DNA of 64,000 nucleotides from Flavobacterium bizetiae (GCF_902804475.1 NZ_CADCSU010000065.1:62001-126000), one strand, 5' to 3'; shown: positions 26,947-36,961, counted from the stretch's first letter. The notes: a model not told the origin generated them from the letters alone. Made by a program: numbers and translations.

Positions 26947-27411
26947 ATGAAACAAAGCGCTGGCATATTACTCTATAAATTCGTCGATAAAACCATATTC
27001 TTTTTATTGGTTCATCCCGGTGGTCCATTCTGGAAGAATAAGGATTTAGAAAGCTGGTCGATTCCAAAAGGAGAATTTACAAGAGAAGAAGATCCGCTTG
27101 ATGCTGCAAAACGCGAATTTGAGGAAGAAACAGGTTTTGAGGTAGAAGGTGATTTTATTGCATTAGAATCGGTAAAACTCAAATCCGGTAAAACTATTTT
27201 TGCTTGGGCTGTAGAATTTGATCTTGATGTTACGCTGGTAAAAAGTAACGATTTTGAAATGGAATGGCCTCCAAAATCCGGAAAACTACAATCCTTTCCT
27301 GAAGTTGATCGGGCAGAATGGTTTCAAACAGAACACGCTCTCAAAAAAATAAATCCTGCACAGGCTGATTTTATTGTTCAGATCATTTCAAAAATATCTT
27401 CTTCGCTCTAA
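26947..27411 (+). CDS. NUDIX hydrolase
   Basis: From the ATG at 26947 the protein is 154 residues (MKQSAGILLYKF). A further in-frame start 75 bp upstream gives a Lys-rich leader without family support. The Nudix box is present (GEFTREEDPLDAAKREFEEETGFEV), matching GX5EX7REUXEEXGU with its metal-binding Glu residues. The long middle loop FEMEWPPKSGKLQSFPEVDRAEWF resembles small NTP/dinucleotide pyrophosphohydrolases. It cleaves a nucleoside diphosphate linked to some group; the substrate is unknown. A HAD hydrolase gene follows 79 bp later on the same strand. Confidence 0.88.
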   Translation: MKQSAGILLYKFVDKTIFFLLVHPGGPFWKNKDLESWSIPKGEFTREEDPLDAAKREFEEETGFEVEGDFIALESVKLKSGKTIFAWAVEFDLDVTLVKSNDFEMEWPPKSGKLQSFPEVDRAEWFQTEHALKKINPAQADFIVQIISKISSSL

Positions 27412-27490
27412 AATTTACCTTGCTTTCGGGAATAATTTTGTAATTTACAATTTCGGTCAAGCCGAATAATTAAAAATGTAAATAAAGATT

Positions 27491-28129
27491 ATGGAAGTTA
27501 AGTGTATTATTTTCGATTGTGATGGAGTTCTTGTAGATACTGAAAAAATTGGTAACGGAATCATGCTTGAAATGGCCGCTGAGTATGGTTTTAAAATGAA
27601 ACTAGAAGAGGCGTATCGCGATTTTAACGGTCGTAAATTAAAAGAGTGTTTTCTGTATATCGAGAATGCTATAGGAAAAAAACTTCCCGATACTTTTGAA
27701 GCAGATTATCGCCAGAAAAGTTTTGAAGCTTTCAAAACACAAGTTAAGTCAATGGAAGGCGTTTTAGCTTTTATCGAAAGTTTAAAAATTCCTTATTGCG
27801 TGGCATCAAGTGGCCCTGTCGATAAAATTAGACTGAATCTTGAAGTGGCAGGTTTATTAGATAAATTCGAAAATAAAATATTCAGTTCCTACCAAATTAA
27901 TAGCTGGAAACCAGATCCCGAAATTTTCCTGCACGCTGCAAAAGAAATGGGATTTGAAGTAAAAGATTGTATCGTAATCGAAGACAGTAAAGCCGGGGTA
28001 ATTTCAGGTATAAAAGGCGGATTTAAAGTTTACGGTTTTGCCAATGGTTATAATAATGAAGATTTAGAGAAAGAAGGAGCGGAGCTTTTTTATTCTTATG
28101 AGGAACTAAGCAAGAAACTTCATCTCTGA
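27491..28129 (+). CDS. HAD-superfamily hydrolase (subfamily IA, beta-phosphoglucomutase-like)
   Basis: 212 residues. HAD motif I is FDCDGVLVDTE (near residues 9-19), motif II is the Ser in VASSGP, the motif III Lys is in SWKPDPEIF, and motif IV is VIEDSKAG. The helical cap after motif I is typical of sugar-phosphate phosphatases and mutases. The natural substrate is unknown. The gene ends at a strong bidirectional terminator. Confidence 0.9.
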   Translation: MEVKCIIFDCDGVLVDTEKIGNGIMLEMAAEYGFKMKLEEAYRDFNGRKLKECFLYIENAIGKKLPDTFEADYRQKSFEAFKTQVKSMEGVLAFIESLKIPYCVASSGPVDKIRLNLEVAGLLDKFENKIFSSYQINSWKPDPEIFLHAAKEMGFEVKDCIVIEDSKAGVISGIKGGFKVYGFANGYNNEDLEKEGAELFYSYEELSKKLHL

Positions 28130-28133
28130 GCTT

Positions 28134-28174
28134 AATACAGTAAGACTTCCTTAATAAGGAAGTCTTACTGTATT
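28134..28174. terminator. Bidirectional hairpin terminator
   Basis: The 17-bp perfect arms AATACAGTAAGACTTCC and its complement enclose a 7-nt loop between two convergent genes. The U-tract is weak, but position and stability support termination. Confidence 0.75.
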
Positions 28175-28184
28175 ATGTAGTTTC

Positions 28185-28949
28185 TTAATAATTATATCGT
28201 ACTGTAGAGAAAGGTTTACCATTTACAACATCTACCATTTTTGTTGTAGGATAACCTTTTGAGTTGTATTCGTATATATTATTTACTGTGCCTATAACGC
28301 CGTTTTTAGGAGTTGTAGTCGCTTTAATACTATTATTAACAGAAGGCATTAGATTTAATAATAAATTGTAACTTAATATATTTTTGAAATTATTATTTTT
28401 AGTATCGTATTCGTACGATGTTGTAATTTCTAATACATTATCTGAAAAATATTCCTCTTTAGAAATATTCCCATCTTTAAAATAAAATTTGCCTGAAACA
28501 GCATCTTTTTCCTGTTCAGCGCCATTTATAAAATTGACTTTATATACTTGATACGAAACAGTGCCGTCTTGATTATAAATATACTTTGTCAGGTTTTTAT
28601 ATTCAGGAATAGAAGAATTATAGCTAATATTTAAATAAGAATAAATCTTACCATTTACATATTTGTATTCCATGGCTGAAACAGGATTTCCGTTTGTATC
28701 TAAATTTGCAATCCTTGTAATTAGATTATCGCTATAAGTGTAAGTCGTTTTTTCTCCGTTTTGAAAAGTGATGCTTTTAATTTTGTTACCATCATAAGAG
28801 ATTTTTTGAGCATTCGTTTTGCCATTATAATCAATTAGGATTTCTTTAACAAAAAGAGATTCTTCTGAATTTGATGATTGATTGTCATCGTTAGAACAAG
28901 AAGTAAACAATAGTAAAGTAGCACTCAGTAAACAAAGGATTTTTTTCAT
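28185..28949 (-). CDS. Hypothetical lipoprotein with YD-like repeats
   Basis: 254 residues, with a lipoprotein signal and Cys18 (LLFTSCSNDD). The rest contains repeated short beta-strand pairs of the form 'YxYxxGxIxxxxY' (TTYTYSDNLITRI, MEYKYVNGKIYSYL, TKYIYNQDGTVSYQ, NNIYEYNSKGYPTTK), similar to YD or RHS-like repeats of secreted Bacteroidota lipoproteins. Probable cell-surface or periplasmic location. No known function, and no clear link to its neighbours. Confidence 0.7.
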   Translation of the reverse strand: MKKILCLLSATLLLFTSCSNDDNQSSNSEESLFVKEILIDYNGKTNAQKISYDGNKIKSITFQNGEKTTYTYSDNLITRIANLDTNGNPVSAMEYKYVNGKIYSYLNISYNSSIPEYKNLTKYIYNQDGTVSYQVYKVNFINGAEQEKDAVSGKFYFKDGNISKEEYFSDNVLEITTSYEYDTKNNNFKNILSYNLLLNLMPSVNNSIKATTTPKNGVIGTVNNIYEYNSKGYPTTKMVDVVNGKPFSTVRYNY

Positions 28950-29401
28950 ATCTGTTTTTTATGGAATGCAAATAAACAAATTTTAAGGTGATTATTTCAA
29001 AATCGTAAAGCACAAAATTATTGCTTTTTAGATTAAAAAGTTTGAATTTTCAGGTTTCAGATTTACGCCAGTAGAAAGCACATAAGCTTTGTTAAAGTTC
29101 TAAACTTTGACAAAGTTTTCGCATTTCTAAACACATCTAATTGTTACATTTTCTCATTATCTAATTCTTCATTTTTCCAATTACCACATTCTCTAATTTA
29201 AATGTAATTTGTTACATTAAAATAAAATTTTATATATTTGATTATAGAGATTCATTTTTTTTAGTGCTTTTAATTGTCAAATTATAATTTTAAAATCACT
29301 TCTTAAACCGTTTTTCTGCTCTTAAAAATGTCTTTTCCCAAAGGGGGATTTTTAAGATTGTAGTTCTTAAAAACTACGAACTAACCTACAGACAGAAACA
29401 A
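28950..29401. other. Intergenic region upstream of the glucan-locus regulator
   Basis: No gene. It contains a hairpin with 13-bp arms CTTTGTTAAAGTT and AACTTTGACAAAG (29087-29115, one mismatch), a candidate promoter at 29209-29240 and a 161-nt leader before the regulator's ATG with a weak CTTAAAAA... / ...TTTTTAAG pairing near 29320-29360. Confidence 0.5.
29209..29240 (+). promoter_or_regulatory. Candidate promoter of the Y_Y_Y/LuxR regulator gene
   Basis: TATATTTG (29233-29240) fits TAnnTTTG and a TTG (29209-29211) lies 21 bp upstream, within the spacing described for flavobacterial promoters. Confidence 0.5.
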
Positions 29402-32332
29402 ATGACAAAAATTACAATTAGAATTTTAGTTCTATCGATATCCCTTTTGTACCCAATTGTTAATGCCCAAATCAAGAAAATTGGAGTTCCTTTTATTACC
29501 AATTACAACCCTAAAACTTATAAAGCAGCATCTGAAAATTGGGATGTTCTGCAAGACTCTAAAGGCATGATGTTTTTTGCGAATCATTTTGGCATTATGC
29601 AATTTGATGGCGTGAGGTGGAATATTGTTACACAACCGGAAAACAAAAGCATGGTTCGTTCGCTGGCGATTGACAAGAACGATAAAATATATGTGGGTGC
29701 TCAGGGCGATTTTGGTTTTGCGGTTCAGTTACCAAATGGACAATATAAATACACTTCTCTGGTAAAATTAATTCCTGTTGCAGATAGAAATTTTGGTGAT
29801 GTTTTACATACCGTTATTCGGAATGATGAAGTTGTTTTCCTATCGAATGAAGCAATTTTTATTTATAAGAATAATAAAATCAAGGTAGTACGATCGAAAG
29901 CTAATTTTGATGATTTTTTCGAAGTCAATAAAGAAATCTATGTTGCAGACAATGAGAGAGGATTATTAAAATTAGAGAATGATGTTTTAAAAGAAATCCC
30001 TAATAGCATTCAATTCGTTGGAATGAGGATCAGGAAAATCTTCGAAACTCCTGCAGGTTTAATAATTCTCACTCAAAAAAGCGGACTTTTTAGTTATAAA
30101 AACGGTCAGCTCAAACCTTATGTGACAAAAGTAGACGCTTTATTAAAACAAAGTCAGATTACGACAGGTATTGCACTTTCTGATGGATATTTCGGAATTG
30201 GGACACGTCAGGGCGGATTGATCGTGATTGATGGTGTTGGAAATTTAGTTCAGCATATCAATAAACAAATGGGATTGCAAAACGAATATGTTACCAATCT
30301 TAAATTGGATAATCAAGGTAATTTATGGGTAGCTTTAAAAAACGGAATCTCTATGATTCAGATTTCGTCGCCTTTATCGAAAATATTAGACGCATCAAAT
30401 GCTGAAACCAAAATATATAGCAGTCAGATTTATCAAAATAAATTGTATATCGCAACAGATAATGGCGTTTTCTGGCTCGATTGGCAAGCTTACAAAAATG
30501 GTCAGCATGAAAATATTCACTTTCAGCACATCACCGGAATGTCTGAAAATGTCTGGAATCTGGGAATTTTTGGCAATTCACTTTTGGCTTTTGAAAAAAA
30601 CGGAGTTTTCGAAATAAAAAATAATTCGGCTCAACTATTAGCCAAAACAGATGGCGCGTGGCAGGGAATTCTCGTTCCGAATCATCCCGATCTATTGCTT
30701 GTAGGCGGATATAATGGTTTGTATTTATTAAAGAAAATAAACAATTCGTGGGCGTATCAGCATAAAATAAAAGGATTTGAAGAGAGCAGCAGGGTAATGG
30801 AAACAGATAAGACAGGGAATATATGGATTGCACATGGTTACAAAGGAATCTTTAAAATTAAACTCAATACAACATTCGATGCGGTTGCAGATCTTCAGTT
30901 TTACAATCAAAAAAATGGTTTTCCGTCGAGTTTGTTTCTCAATACTTTCAAAGTAAATGATCAGATTCTTTTTGGTACCACAAAAGGCGTTTACAAACAA
31001 GATGCTCATTCGAAGAAAATGATTCCGGATAATATCTTTAAGAAATATCTGGGTTTAAATAGCCATATTCGTTTGCTTAAAGCAGATCATCAAAATGATA
31101 TCTGGTACATTTCCGGAGAGAATACCGGAAAAATGACTCAGAAAACAAAAGGAACTTTTACGGTAGAAGAATTGCCTTTTAGAAAACTGAGGTATTTGTA
31201 TATTCCGGGTTTCGAGAATATTCAAACAACTTTAGACGGAGATGTATTTTTTGGAACTCAAGAAGGATTAATTCATTATAATACAACCAAAAGCAAGAAA
31301 TATCAATCGAAGTATAAGGCCGTTATCTCAGAGGTAAAATGTATTTTTCCTAAAGATAGTTTGTTGTTTTCGAGCAGATACGATGTGCTTCCCACGAAAA
31401 CGGAATCAGCAAGCAATACATTTTCAGCGGTTTTGCCGTATTCTAATAACGCTTTGCATTTTTCGTTTGCGTCACTTTGCTACGATGAGGCCGATGCTAC
31501 AAAATACGAATATTGGCTGGAAGGTTTTGAGCCCAAATGGTCTGAGTATACGCTTCAGACTGAAAAAGAATATACCAACTTACCCGAAAACGAATATATT
31601 TTTCACGTAAGGGCAAAAAATATTTATGATGTCGTTAGCGAAGAAGCGGTTTTTAAATTTGAAGTTTTACCGCCTTGGTACAGAACGACCTGGGCTTATA
31701 TTTTGTATTTGGCATTGTTTGGTGTTTTGATTTATGCCATTATTAAATACCAAAAAAATCTTGCCGAACGCGATCGGGAACAATTGATATTGAATCAGGA
31801 AAAAGAATTGTTGCGCAATCGTGCCGAATTAAACGAACAAAAACTGGCTTTAGAACAAGAAAATATGGCGATTATGAAGGAAAATCTCGAAACAACGATT
31901 AACCTTAAAAATGCCAAAGTAGCTTCGAATACGGTGAACCTTATTCATTTAAACGAAATTTTACTTTCAATAAAAGAGCTCATTGGTCAGATTGATAAAA
32001 AGAATGATTTTGATACCAACTTTGGTTTACTCAAAAAAATTAACCGCATCATCGACCACGAATTACAAGCCGATCAACACTGGAACGAGTTCGAAGAGAT
32101 TTTTAATCAGCTTCATGATAATTTCATGCAACGTCTTAAAAGCAGTTTCCCGGAACTCACTCCACGCGATATGCGATTGTGTGCTTATTTGCGAATGAAT
32201 TTTAATACTAAAGAAATTGCACCACTTTTAGGGATTTCTGTAAGAGGAGTTGAAGATACGCGATACCGTATTCGTAAAAAAATGCAGCTTTCTTCGGAGG
32301 CAAATATTACGGAGTTTATTTTGAATTTTTAA
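29402..32332 (+). CDS. Membrane-spanning propeller/Y_Y_Y sensor with LuxR-type HTH
   Basis: 976 residues: a signal peptide (about 1-22), a beta-propeller of Reg_prop-like blades (about 30-640), a Y_Y_Y domain (about 690-755), a membrane helix (WAYILYLALFGVLIYAII, about 763-780), a coiled coil (about 785-850) and a C-terminal LuxR-like HTH (FPELTPRDMRLCAYL...KEIAPLLGISVRGVEDTRYRI). There is no kinase or receiver domain, so a periplasmic ligand signal would pass directly to a membrane-tethered DNA-binding domain. Its position before three co-directional glucan/chitin hydrolase genes suggests that it controls them. Regulators of this layout are common in Flavobacteria, and direct targets are rarely known. 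Confidence 0.88.
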   Translation: MTKITIRILVLSISLLYPIVNAQIKKIGVPFITNYNPKTYKAASENWDVLQDSKGMMFFANHFGIMQFDGVRWNIVTQPENKSMVRSLAIDKNDKIYVGAQGDFGFAVQLPNGQYKYTSLVKLIPVADRNFGDVLHTVIRNDEVVFLSNEAIFIYKNNKIKVVRSKANFDDFFEVNKEIYVADNERGLLKLENDVLKEIPNSIQFVGMRIRKIFETPAGLIILTQKSGLFSYKNGQLKPYVTKVDALLKQSQITTGIALSDGYFGIGTRQGGLIVIDGVGNLVQHINKQMGLQNEYVTNLKLDNQGNLWVALKNGISMIQISSPLSKILDASNAETKIYSSQIYQNKLYIATDNGVFWLDWQAYKNGQHENIHFQHITGMSENVWNLGIFGNSLLAFEKNGVFEIKNNSAQLLAKTDGAWQGILVPNHPDLLLVGGYNGLYLLKKINNSWAYQHKIKGFEESSRVMETDKTGNIWIAHGYKGIFKIKLNTTFDAVADLQFYNQKNGFPSSLFLNTFKVNDQILFGTTKGVYKQDAHSKKMIPDNIFKKYLGLNSHIRLLKADHQNDIWYISGENTGKMTQKTKGTFTVEELPFRKLRYLYIPGFENIQTTLDGDVFFGTQEGLIHYNTTKSKKYQSKYKAVISEVKCIFPKDSLLFSSRYDVLPTKTESASNTFSAVLPYSNNALHFSFASLCYDEADATKYEYWLEGFEPKWSEYTLQTEKEYTNLPENEYIFHVRAKNIYDVVSEEAVFKFEVLPPWYRTTWAYILYLALFGVLIYAIIKYQKNLAERDREQLILNQEKELLRNRAELNEQKLALEQENMAIMKENLETTINLKNAKVASNTVNLIHLNEILLSIKELIGQIDKKNDFDTNFGLLKKINRIIDHELQADQHWNEFEEIFNQLHDNFMQRLKSSFPELTPRDMRLCAYLRMNFNTKEIAPLLGISVRGVEDTRYRIRKKMQLSSEANITEFILNF

Positions 32333-32952
32333 GTTATTTTGAATTTTACTGCAGATTTTCTTCGCCTTCTCGCTATTGATAGGGTGGTAAATTGAGCAGA
32401 TTTTTAAGGAGCTAATCCCGCACCCGAGCCTGAAAGAGCGAACTGGCGAAGCAATCCGTTTCAATCTTTTGTGCTGAACCCCAGCACAAAAGGATTTCCA
32501 CTACTATCGGGGCTAGGACATTCGTTTTCATAAGAATATTTTGTACCTGACAGTATATAAAATAGCTCCAGAGGAGTGTAATATGTATAGATTATATATA
32601 CGTTCCTCTGATTAAAGCTCCAGCGGAGCGATATATTAAAATCGATAAATATGTCATCCCGATAGGGCTATTTGAAACGTGAATATTTAAACTTCTATAA
32701 ATATATCGTCCCGCTGGGACTTTTGTAACTCATTTTTTTATAATCAGTAAAGTCCTAGGTAGTTTTACGCTTTTTGAACGCTAATTATTACATTTTTTTA
32801 CGAGTACCGTAGTCAAACCGTATTCAAAAATGTAAGGCTTGCCTGATTTATTTGTTAATATTGCCCTTGTATTATTAAAATAACAATCTATTTTTTACAA
32901 AGTAGGTGTTTATTGCGCTAATAATCTTTACTAACAAATAACCTAAAAACAA
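32333..32952. other. 620-bp spacer with repeats upstream of the GH16 gene
   Basis: No gene is seen. It contains family A copy 3 (32406-32524) and a block of GCTCCAGMGGAG / CCCGCTGGGAC-type short repeats with 'ATATAT' linkers (about 32560-32735). The AT-rich last 200 bp should hold the GH16 promoter, but no convincing box was found. Confidence 0.55.
32406..32524 (+). repeat. Dispersed repeat family A, copy 3
   Basis: Same start, hairpin (TTTTGTGCTGAACCCCAGCACAAAA split as two arms) and end as the other copies, but with about 30 extra bases inserted after ATCCCGC. The paired change C-to-T and G-to-A in the hairpin keeps the stem, which argues that the RNA or DNA fold matters. Confidence 0.8.
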
Positions 32953-35900
32953 ATGAAACAAAAAGACTCTTTTTTCGGCCGACCACCGAAAAGCAATTAC
33001 AATGTATTAAAAAGGTGTATAATGCTATTCGTTCTGGCATTATCTCCACTCTTAAAAGTTCACTCACAATGCAACACTTTAATTTGGTCAGATGAGTTTA
33101 ACGGTACAACCGTAGACGCGACCAAATGGCAAAGTATTTCCGGAAACGGTTGTCCGTCACTTTGTGGTTTCGGAAATGCCGAAGCGCAACGTTACGATCC
33201 CAATCAGGCAACAATTGTAAAAGAAGGAACGAACAGTTATTTGAATATTCAGGCAAAATACGAACCCAATGCAGCATTTCCTTCACAGCCGTATTCTTCT
33301 GCCAAACTTACTACAGAAGGTAAATATGCTTTAAAATACGGAAGAGTCGAAGCCCGTATGAAATTATCTAACGGAATGGGCGCGTGGCCTGCTTTCTGGA
33401 TGTTGCCGGCAGGAACCTCAAACTGGCCTTTTACGGGCGAAATTGATATCATGGAAGCCAAACACAGAAACCCAAAATCTGTAGATGGTACGCTTCATTA
33501 TGATGCGGGCGGTTATCATTATACGGGAAGAAGTTATAGTTCTCCAACTGATTTGTCTTCAGATTTTCACGTTTATGCGGTAGAATGGGGACCAAACATT
33601 ATCAAATGGTTTATAGATGATACTTTATTTCATACTGCTACGCCCAATACAACTGTAAATGGCGGATGGCCTTTTAACGATCAACAGTTTTATATTATTT
33701 TAAATCTGGCCGTTGGTAGCGGCGGAACACCTTATACAAGTGTAAACGGGGCAGGTGTAGAACCAATTCCGGCTGACTTTCCGGCAAAACTTCAGGTAGA
33801 TTACGTTCGCGTTTACAGCGGTAGTTTTACGTATGGCGTTTTGGGCGATGCAAAAGTGTATCATAACGAAACGGGTAAAACGTATTCGATCAATGCTATT
33901 CCGGGAGCGACTTATAACTGGACAGTTCCGGCAGGAGCATCTATTACTTCAGGACAAGGAACCAATACAATTACTGTAAATTGGGGAACTACAGGCGGAG
34001 ACGTTTCTGTAGCGACTACAGTTTCAGGATGTGCGGGTAATACCTATAAACTGGCGGTAATTACCGAAGTGCCTTTACCGGTAGAAAGAATCTATGAAGA
34101 TTTTCAATCGAATCGAAATGTTGTTTACGGACTTAAAACAGGAGTTTTGACAGAAGCTGTTGCAAATCCATCGGCGACAGGAATCAATACTTCGGCTTTG
34201 GTGGGGAAATATGTTCGTAACGCTTCTGAATTATACGATGTTTTAAATATCAAAAATGTAACAATCAGCAATGCGAACGATTATGTGTATGGCAGAAAAA
34301 AGCTTTCTTTTGATATTTATACTTCGGCGCCTGTTGGTACAAAAATTTCGATGCAACTCGAAAATAGTTTAGTCACCACAGCGACTAATTTTCCTTCAGG
34401 AAGACATAGTGGTTACAAAGCCACAACTACGGTTCAGAACAAATGGGAAACAATTGAATTTGAATTCGAAAAAGTAATCGATGCCAATACAAGCGCTTTA
34501 TCGATCAATAATGTAGTATTCCTTTTTGAATCTAATTCGAATACGGGTACAACTTATTATTTTGATAATTTACTTACAAGAGCTGCGCCAGAAAAACCAA
34601 TTATTGCTACAGATGTTCTTCAGAACTATGATGGTATCAATAAGATAATTAAAGGAACGACAACCGGAGTATATTCTGTTGTGGCAAATCCGGGAGCCAA
34701 TGCGGTTAACTCGTCTGCGAATGTGGCGAAATATGTTCGAAATATTACAGAACAATATGATGTGCTTTTCTTTAATACTCAGGGCAATATTGAAGATGCA
34801 GGTTTATTAAAAAATCAGACCAATAAAATCATGATCGATGTTTATACGACGGCACCAATTGGTACGGTGGTAAGTCTGAATTTAGAGAATAGTGCAACGT
34901 CGCTTCCGGCCAATTTCCCAACAGGAAGAAACAGTAATTATGTAGCGATCACGACGAAACAGAATCAATGGGAAACGCTGACTTTTTATTACAATTCAAG
35001 TCCGGATCCGGGAACATCCAATCTGGCGGTAAACCAAATGGTGATATTGGCCAATTCAGGATCATTTACAAACGATACGTATTATTTTGATAATATCAGA
35101 ATTGCTTCGACTAAACTGCCGGATACTTTCACGCCAGGAGTAGTTTACGAAGATTACCAAACGGTACATAATATCACGTTTAGAGATGCCATTGGAACCT
35201 ATACGGCAAACACGCCAAATCCTAGTGCAAGCGGAATCAATACATCTACAAATGTTGGAAAATATGTGAGAAAAGCGACGGAGTTGTATGATAACTTTTC
35301 ATTCAATACGACTTTGAATAATATTGGAGATTTTAAAGGCGGAACAAAGAAATTTGCTATGGATGTGTATACTTCTGCGCCAGTAGGATCTGTAATTTCG
35401 TGGCAGGCAGAAAGTAGTGCTTCTATTCCTTCAAATTATCCTGTAGGCAGACATAGTATTTATCAAGGTGTTGTAAAACAAACGAATACCTGGCATACTA
35501 TTACTTTTACTTATGCGAGCGCTCCGGATGCATCTACATTAGATAGTGAGGTGAATCGTTTTGTGTTCTTGTTTGAACCGGGAACAAACTCAGGAAACAC
35601 CTATTATTTTGATAATATCAGAGCGGTAAATTTAGTAGGCACAGAAAATCCTCCGGCAACTTTACCAGCGCCTTGGATTAGTTCAGATTTAGGAGCTGTA
35701 ACTCCAGCGGGAGAAGCGACTCATGCCAGCGGAACTTTTACAATAAAAGGATCTGGAACTGATATTTGGGAATCAAGCGATCAATTTCAGTTTGTGAATC
35801 AATCAATTACTGGCGATGCTGAAATTATTGCCAAAGTAAATTCATTAACCAATACCAATACATATGCAAAAGCCGGAGTAATGTTCCGCGAAACGCTTAC

Positions 35901-36915
35901 GCCAACTTCTAAACATGTTATGACTGATATTACTGCTGCTGCGGGAGTAGAATTTTTATCGAGAGATGCTGTTTCAGGAATTACAACGGCTCAGGTAGCT
36001 GCCGGAACGACTCCAAAATGGCTTCGTGTAACAAGAGCAGGAAATGTATTTACATCTTATACATCAGATAATGGTTCAACCTGGACACAATTGGGTACGC
36101 CAAAAACGATTGCTATGGCCAATACTATATATGTGGGAATGGCGGTAACTTCTCACGCAAACGGAACTTTGGCAACCGGAGTTTTCAGCGATGTTATTGT
36201 TCGCAATATTACGCCACCAACGAACAATGTCAATTTGGCTTTAGCCAAAACAACTTTAGCTTCTTCAGAAGAAAATGCCACTTATTCTTCGGTGAAAGCT
36301 ACAGACGGAGACGCAGGAACAAGATGGGCGAGTAGTTTTGTCAATGCAAGCGAATGGATTTATGTTGATTTAGGAAGCAATTACAACATCAATCGTGTGG
36401 TTTTAAAATGGGAAGCCGCTTTTGCAACTCAATATAAAGTACAAATTTCGACTGATAATGTTTTCACAGAAAACGAAACGGTAAACACACAAACGGCAAG
36501 CGATGGCGGAACCGATGATTTGACTGTAAGCGGAACCGGAAGGTATATTAGAGTTTTATGTACGGCGAAAGCTTTGGCTCCATACGGTTATTCTTTATTC
36601 GAAATCGAAGCTTACGGATCTGCTTCTACAGCCAAAAAAGCTGCGGTTGCAACCGAAGAAGCTGATGCAACAGCGACTGCATTTGCGGTATATCCTAATC
36701 CGGTTAGCAGTTATGTTCAGTTGGCAATACCTGAAAAATTAGACAACAAAGTTGTAACGATTTATGATGACTCAGGAACATTGTTACTAGAGAAAAAACT
36801 AAATGCTGATGCAAAAGAAGATGTTATCGATGTAAGCAGACTTAGAAAAGGAATTTACATTCTGAACTTTAAATCAGATCAAAAAAGCTGGTCTAAAAAA
36901 TTAATTAAGCAATAA
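32953..36915 (+). CDS. GH16 endo-beta-glucanase, multidomain, T9SS-secreted
   Basis: 1320 residues. After a signal region (about 1-38) comes a GH16 domain (about 43-290) with the catalytic set E163, D165, E168 in GEIDIMEAK, fitting laminarinase-type beta-1,3-glucanases. Then follow an Ig/PKD-like segment (about 295-370), three tandem homologous modules of about 165 residues (about 379-541, 551-716, 727-892) each ending TYYFDN, a concanavalin-like domain (about 895-1090), a discoidin/F5-8C domain (about 1095-1228) and a type A T9SS sorting domain (from about 1242, YPNPVSS to KKLIKQ). It should be exported through the outer membrane and attached or released. It heads a run of three such enzymes. 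Confidence 0.9.
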   Translation: MKQKDSFFGRPPKSNYNVLKRCIMLFVLALSPLLKVHSQCNTLIWSDEFNGTTVDATKWQSISGNGCPSLCGFGNAEAQRYDPNQATIVKEGTNSYLNIQAKYEPNAAFPSQPYSSAKLTTEGKYALKYGRVEARMKLSNGMGAWPAFWMLPAGTSNWPFTGEIDIMEAKHRNPKSVDGTLHYDAGGYHYTGRSYSSPTDLSSDFHVYAVEWGPNIIKWFIDDTLFHTATPNTTVNGGWPFNDQQFYIILNLAVGSGGTPYTSVNGAGVEPIPADFPAKLQVDYVRVYSGSFTYGVLGDAKVYHNETGKTYSINAIPGATYNWTVPAGASITSGQGTNTITVNWGTTGGDVSVATTVSGCAGNTYKLAVITEVPLPVERIYEDFQSNRNVVYGLKTGVLTEAVANPSATGINTSALVGKYVRNASELYDVLNIKNVTISNANDYVYGRKKLSFDIYTSAPVGTKISMQLENSLVTTATNFPSGRHSGYKATTTVQNKWETIEFEFEKVIDANTSALSINNVVFLFESNSNTGTTYYFDNLLTRAAPEKPIIATDVLQNYDGINKIIKGTTTGVYSVVANPGANAVNSSANVAKYVRNITEQYDVLFFNTQGNIEDAGLLKNQTNKIMIDVYTTAPIGTVVSLNLENSATSLPANFPTGRNSNYVAITTKQNQWETLTFYYNSSPDPGTSNLAVNQMVILANSGSFTNDTYYFDNIRIASTKLPDTFTPGVVYEDYQTVHNITFRDAIGTYTANTPNPSASGINTSTNVGKYVRKATELYDNFSFNTTLNNIGDFKGGTKKFAMDVYTSAPVGSVISWQAESSASIPSNYPVGRHSIYQGVVKQTNTWHTITFTYASAPDASTLDSEVNRFVFLFEPGTNSGNTYYFDNIRAVNLVGTENPPATLPAPWISSDLGAVTPAGEATHASGTFTIKGSGTDIWESSDQFQFVNQSITGDAEIIAKVNSLTNTNTYAKAGVMFRETLTPTSKHVMTDITAAAGVEFLSRDAVSGITTAQVAAGTTPKWLRVTRAGNVFTSYTSDNGSTWTQLGTPKTIAMANTIYVGMAVTSHANGTLATGVFSDVIVRNITPPTNNVNLALAKTTLASSEENATYSSVKATDGDAGTRWASSFVNASEWIYVDLGSNYNINRVVLKWEAAFATQYKVQISTDNVFTENETVNTQTASDGGTDDLTVSGTGRYIRVLCTAKALAPYGYSLFEIEAYGSASTAKKAAVATEEADATATAFAVYPNPVSSYVQLAIPEKLDNKVVTIYDDSGTLLLEKKLNADAKEDVIDVSRLRKGIYILNFKSDQKSWSKKLIKQ

Positions 36916-36924
36916 CTAAAATAC

Positions 36925-36961
36925 AGTTGGGTGTAATGATCCTTAATAGTTACACCCAACT
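36925..36961 (+). terminator. Hairpin terminator after the GH16 gene
   Basis: The 12-bp perfect arms AGTTGGGTGTAA and TTACACCCAACT enclose a 13-nt loop, followed by a short pyrimidine run. It lies 10 bp after the stop codon. Confidence 0.65.
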
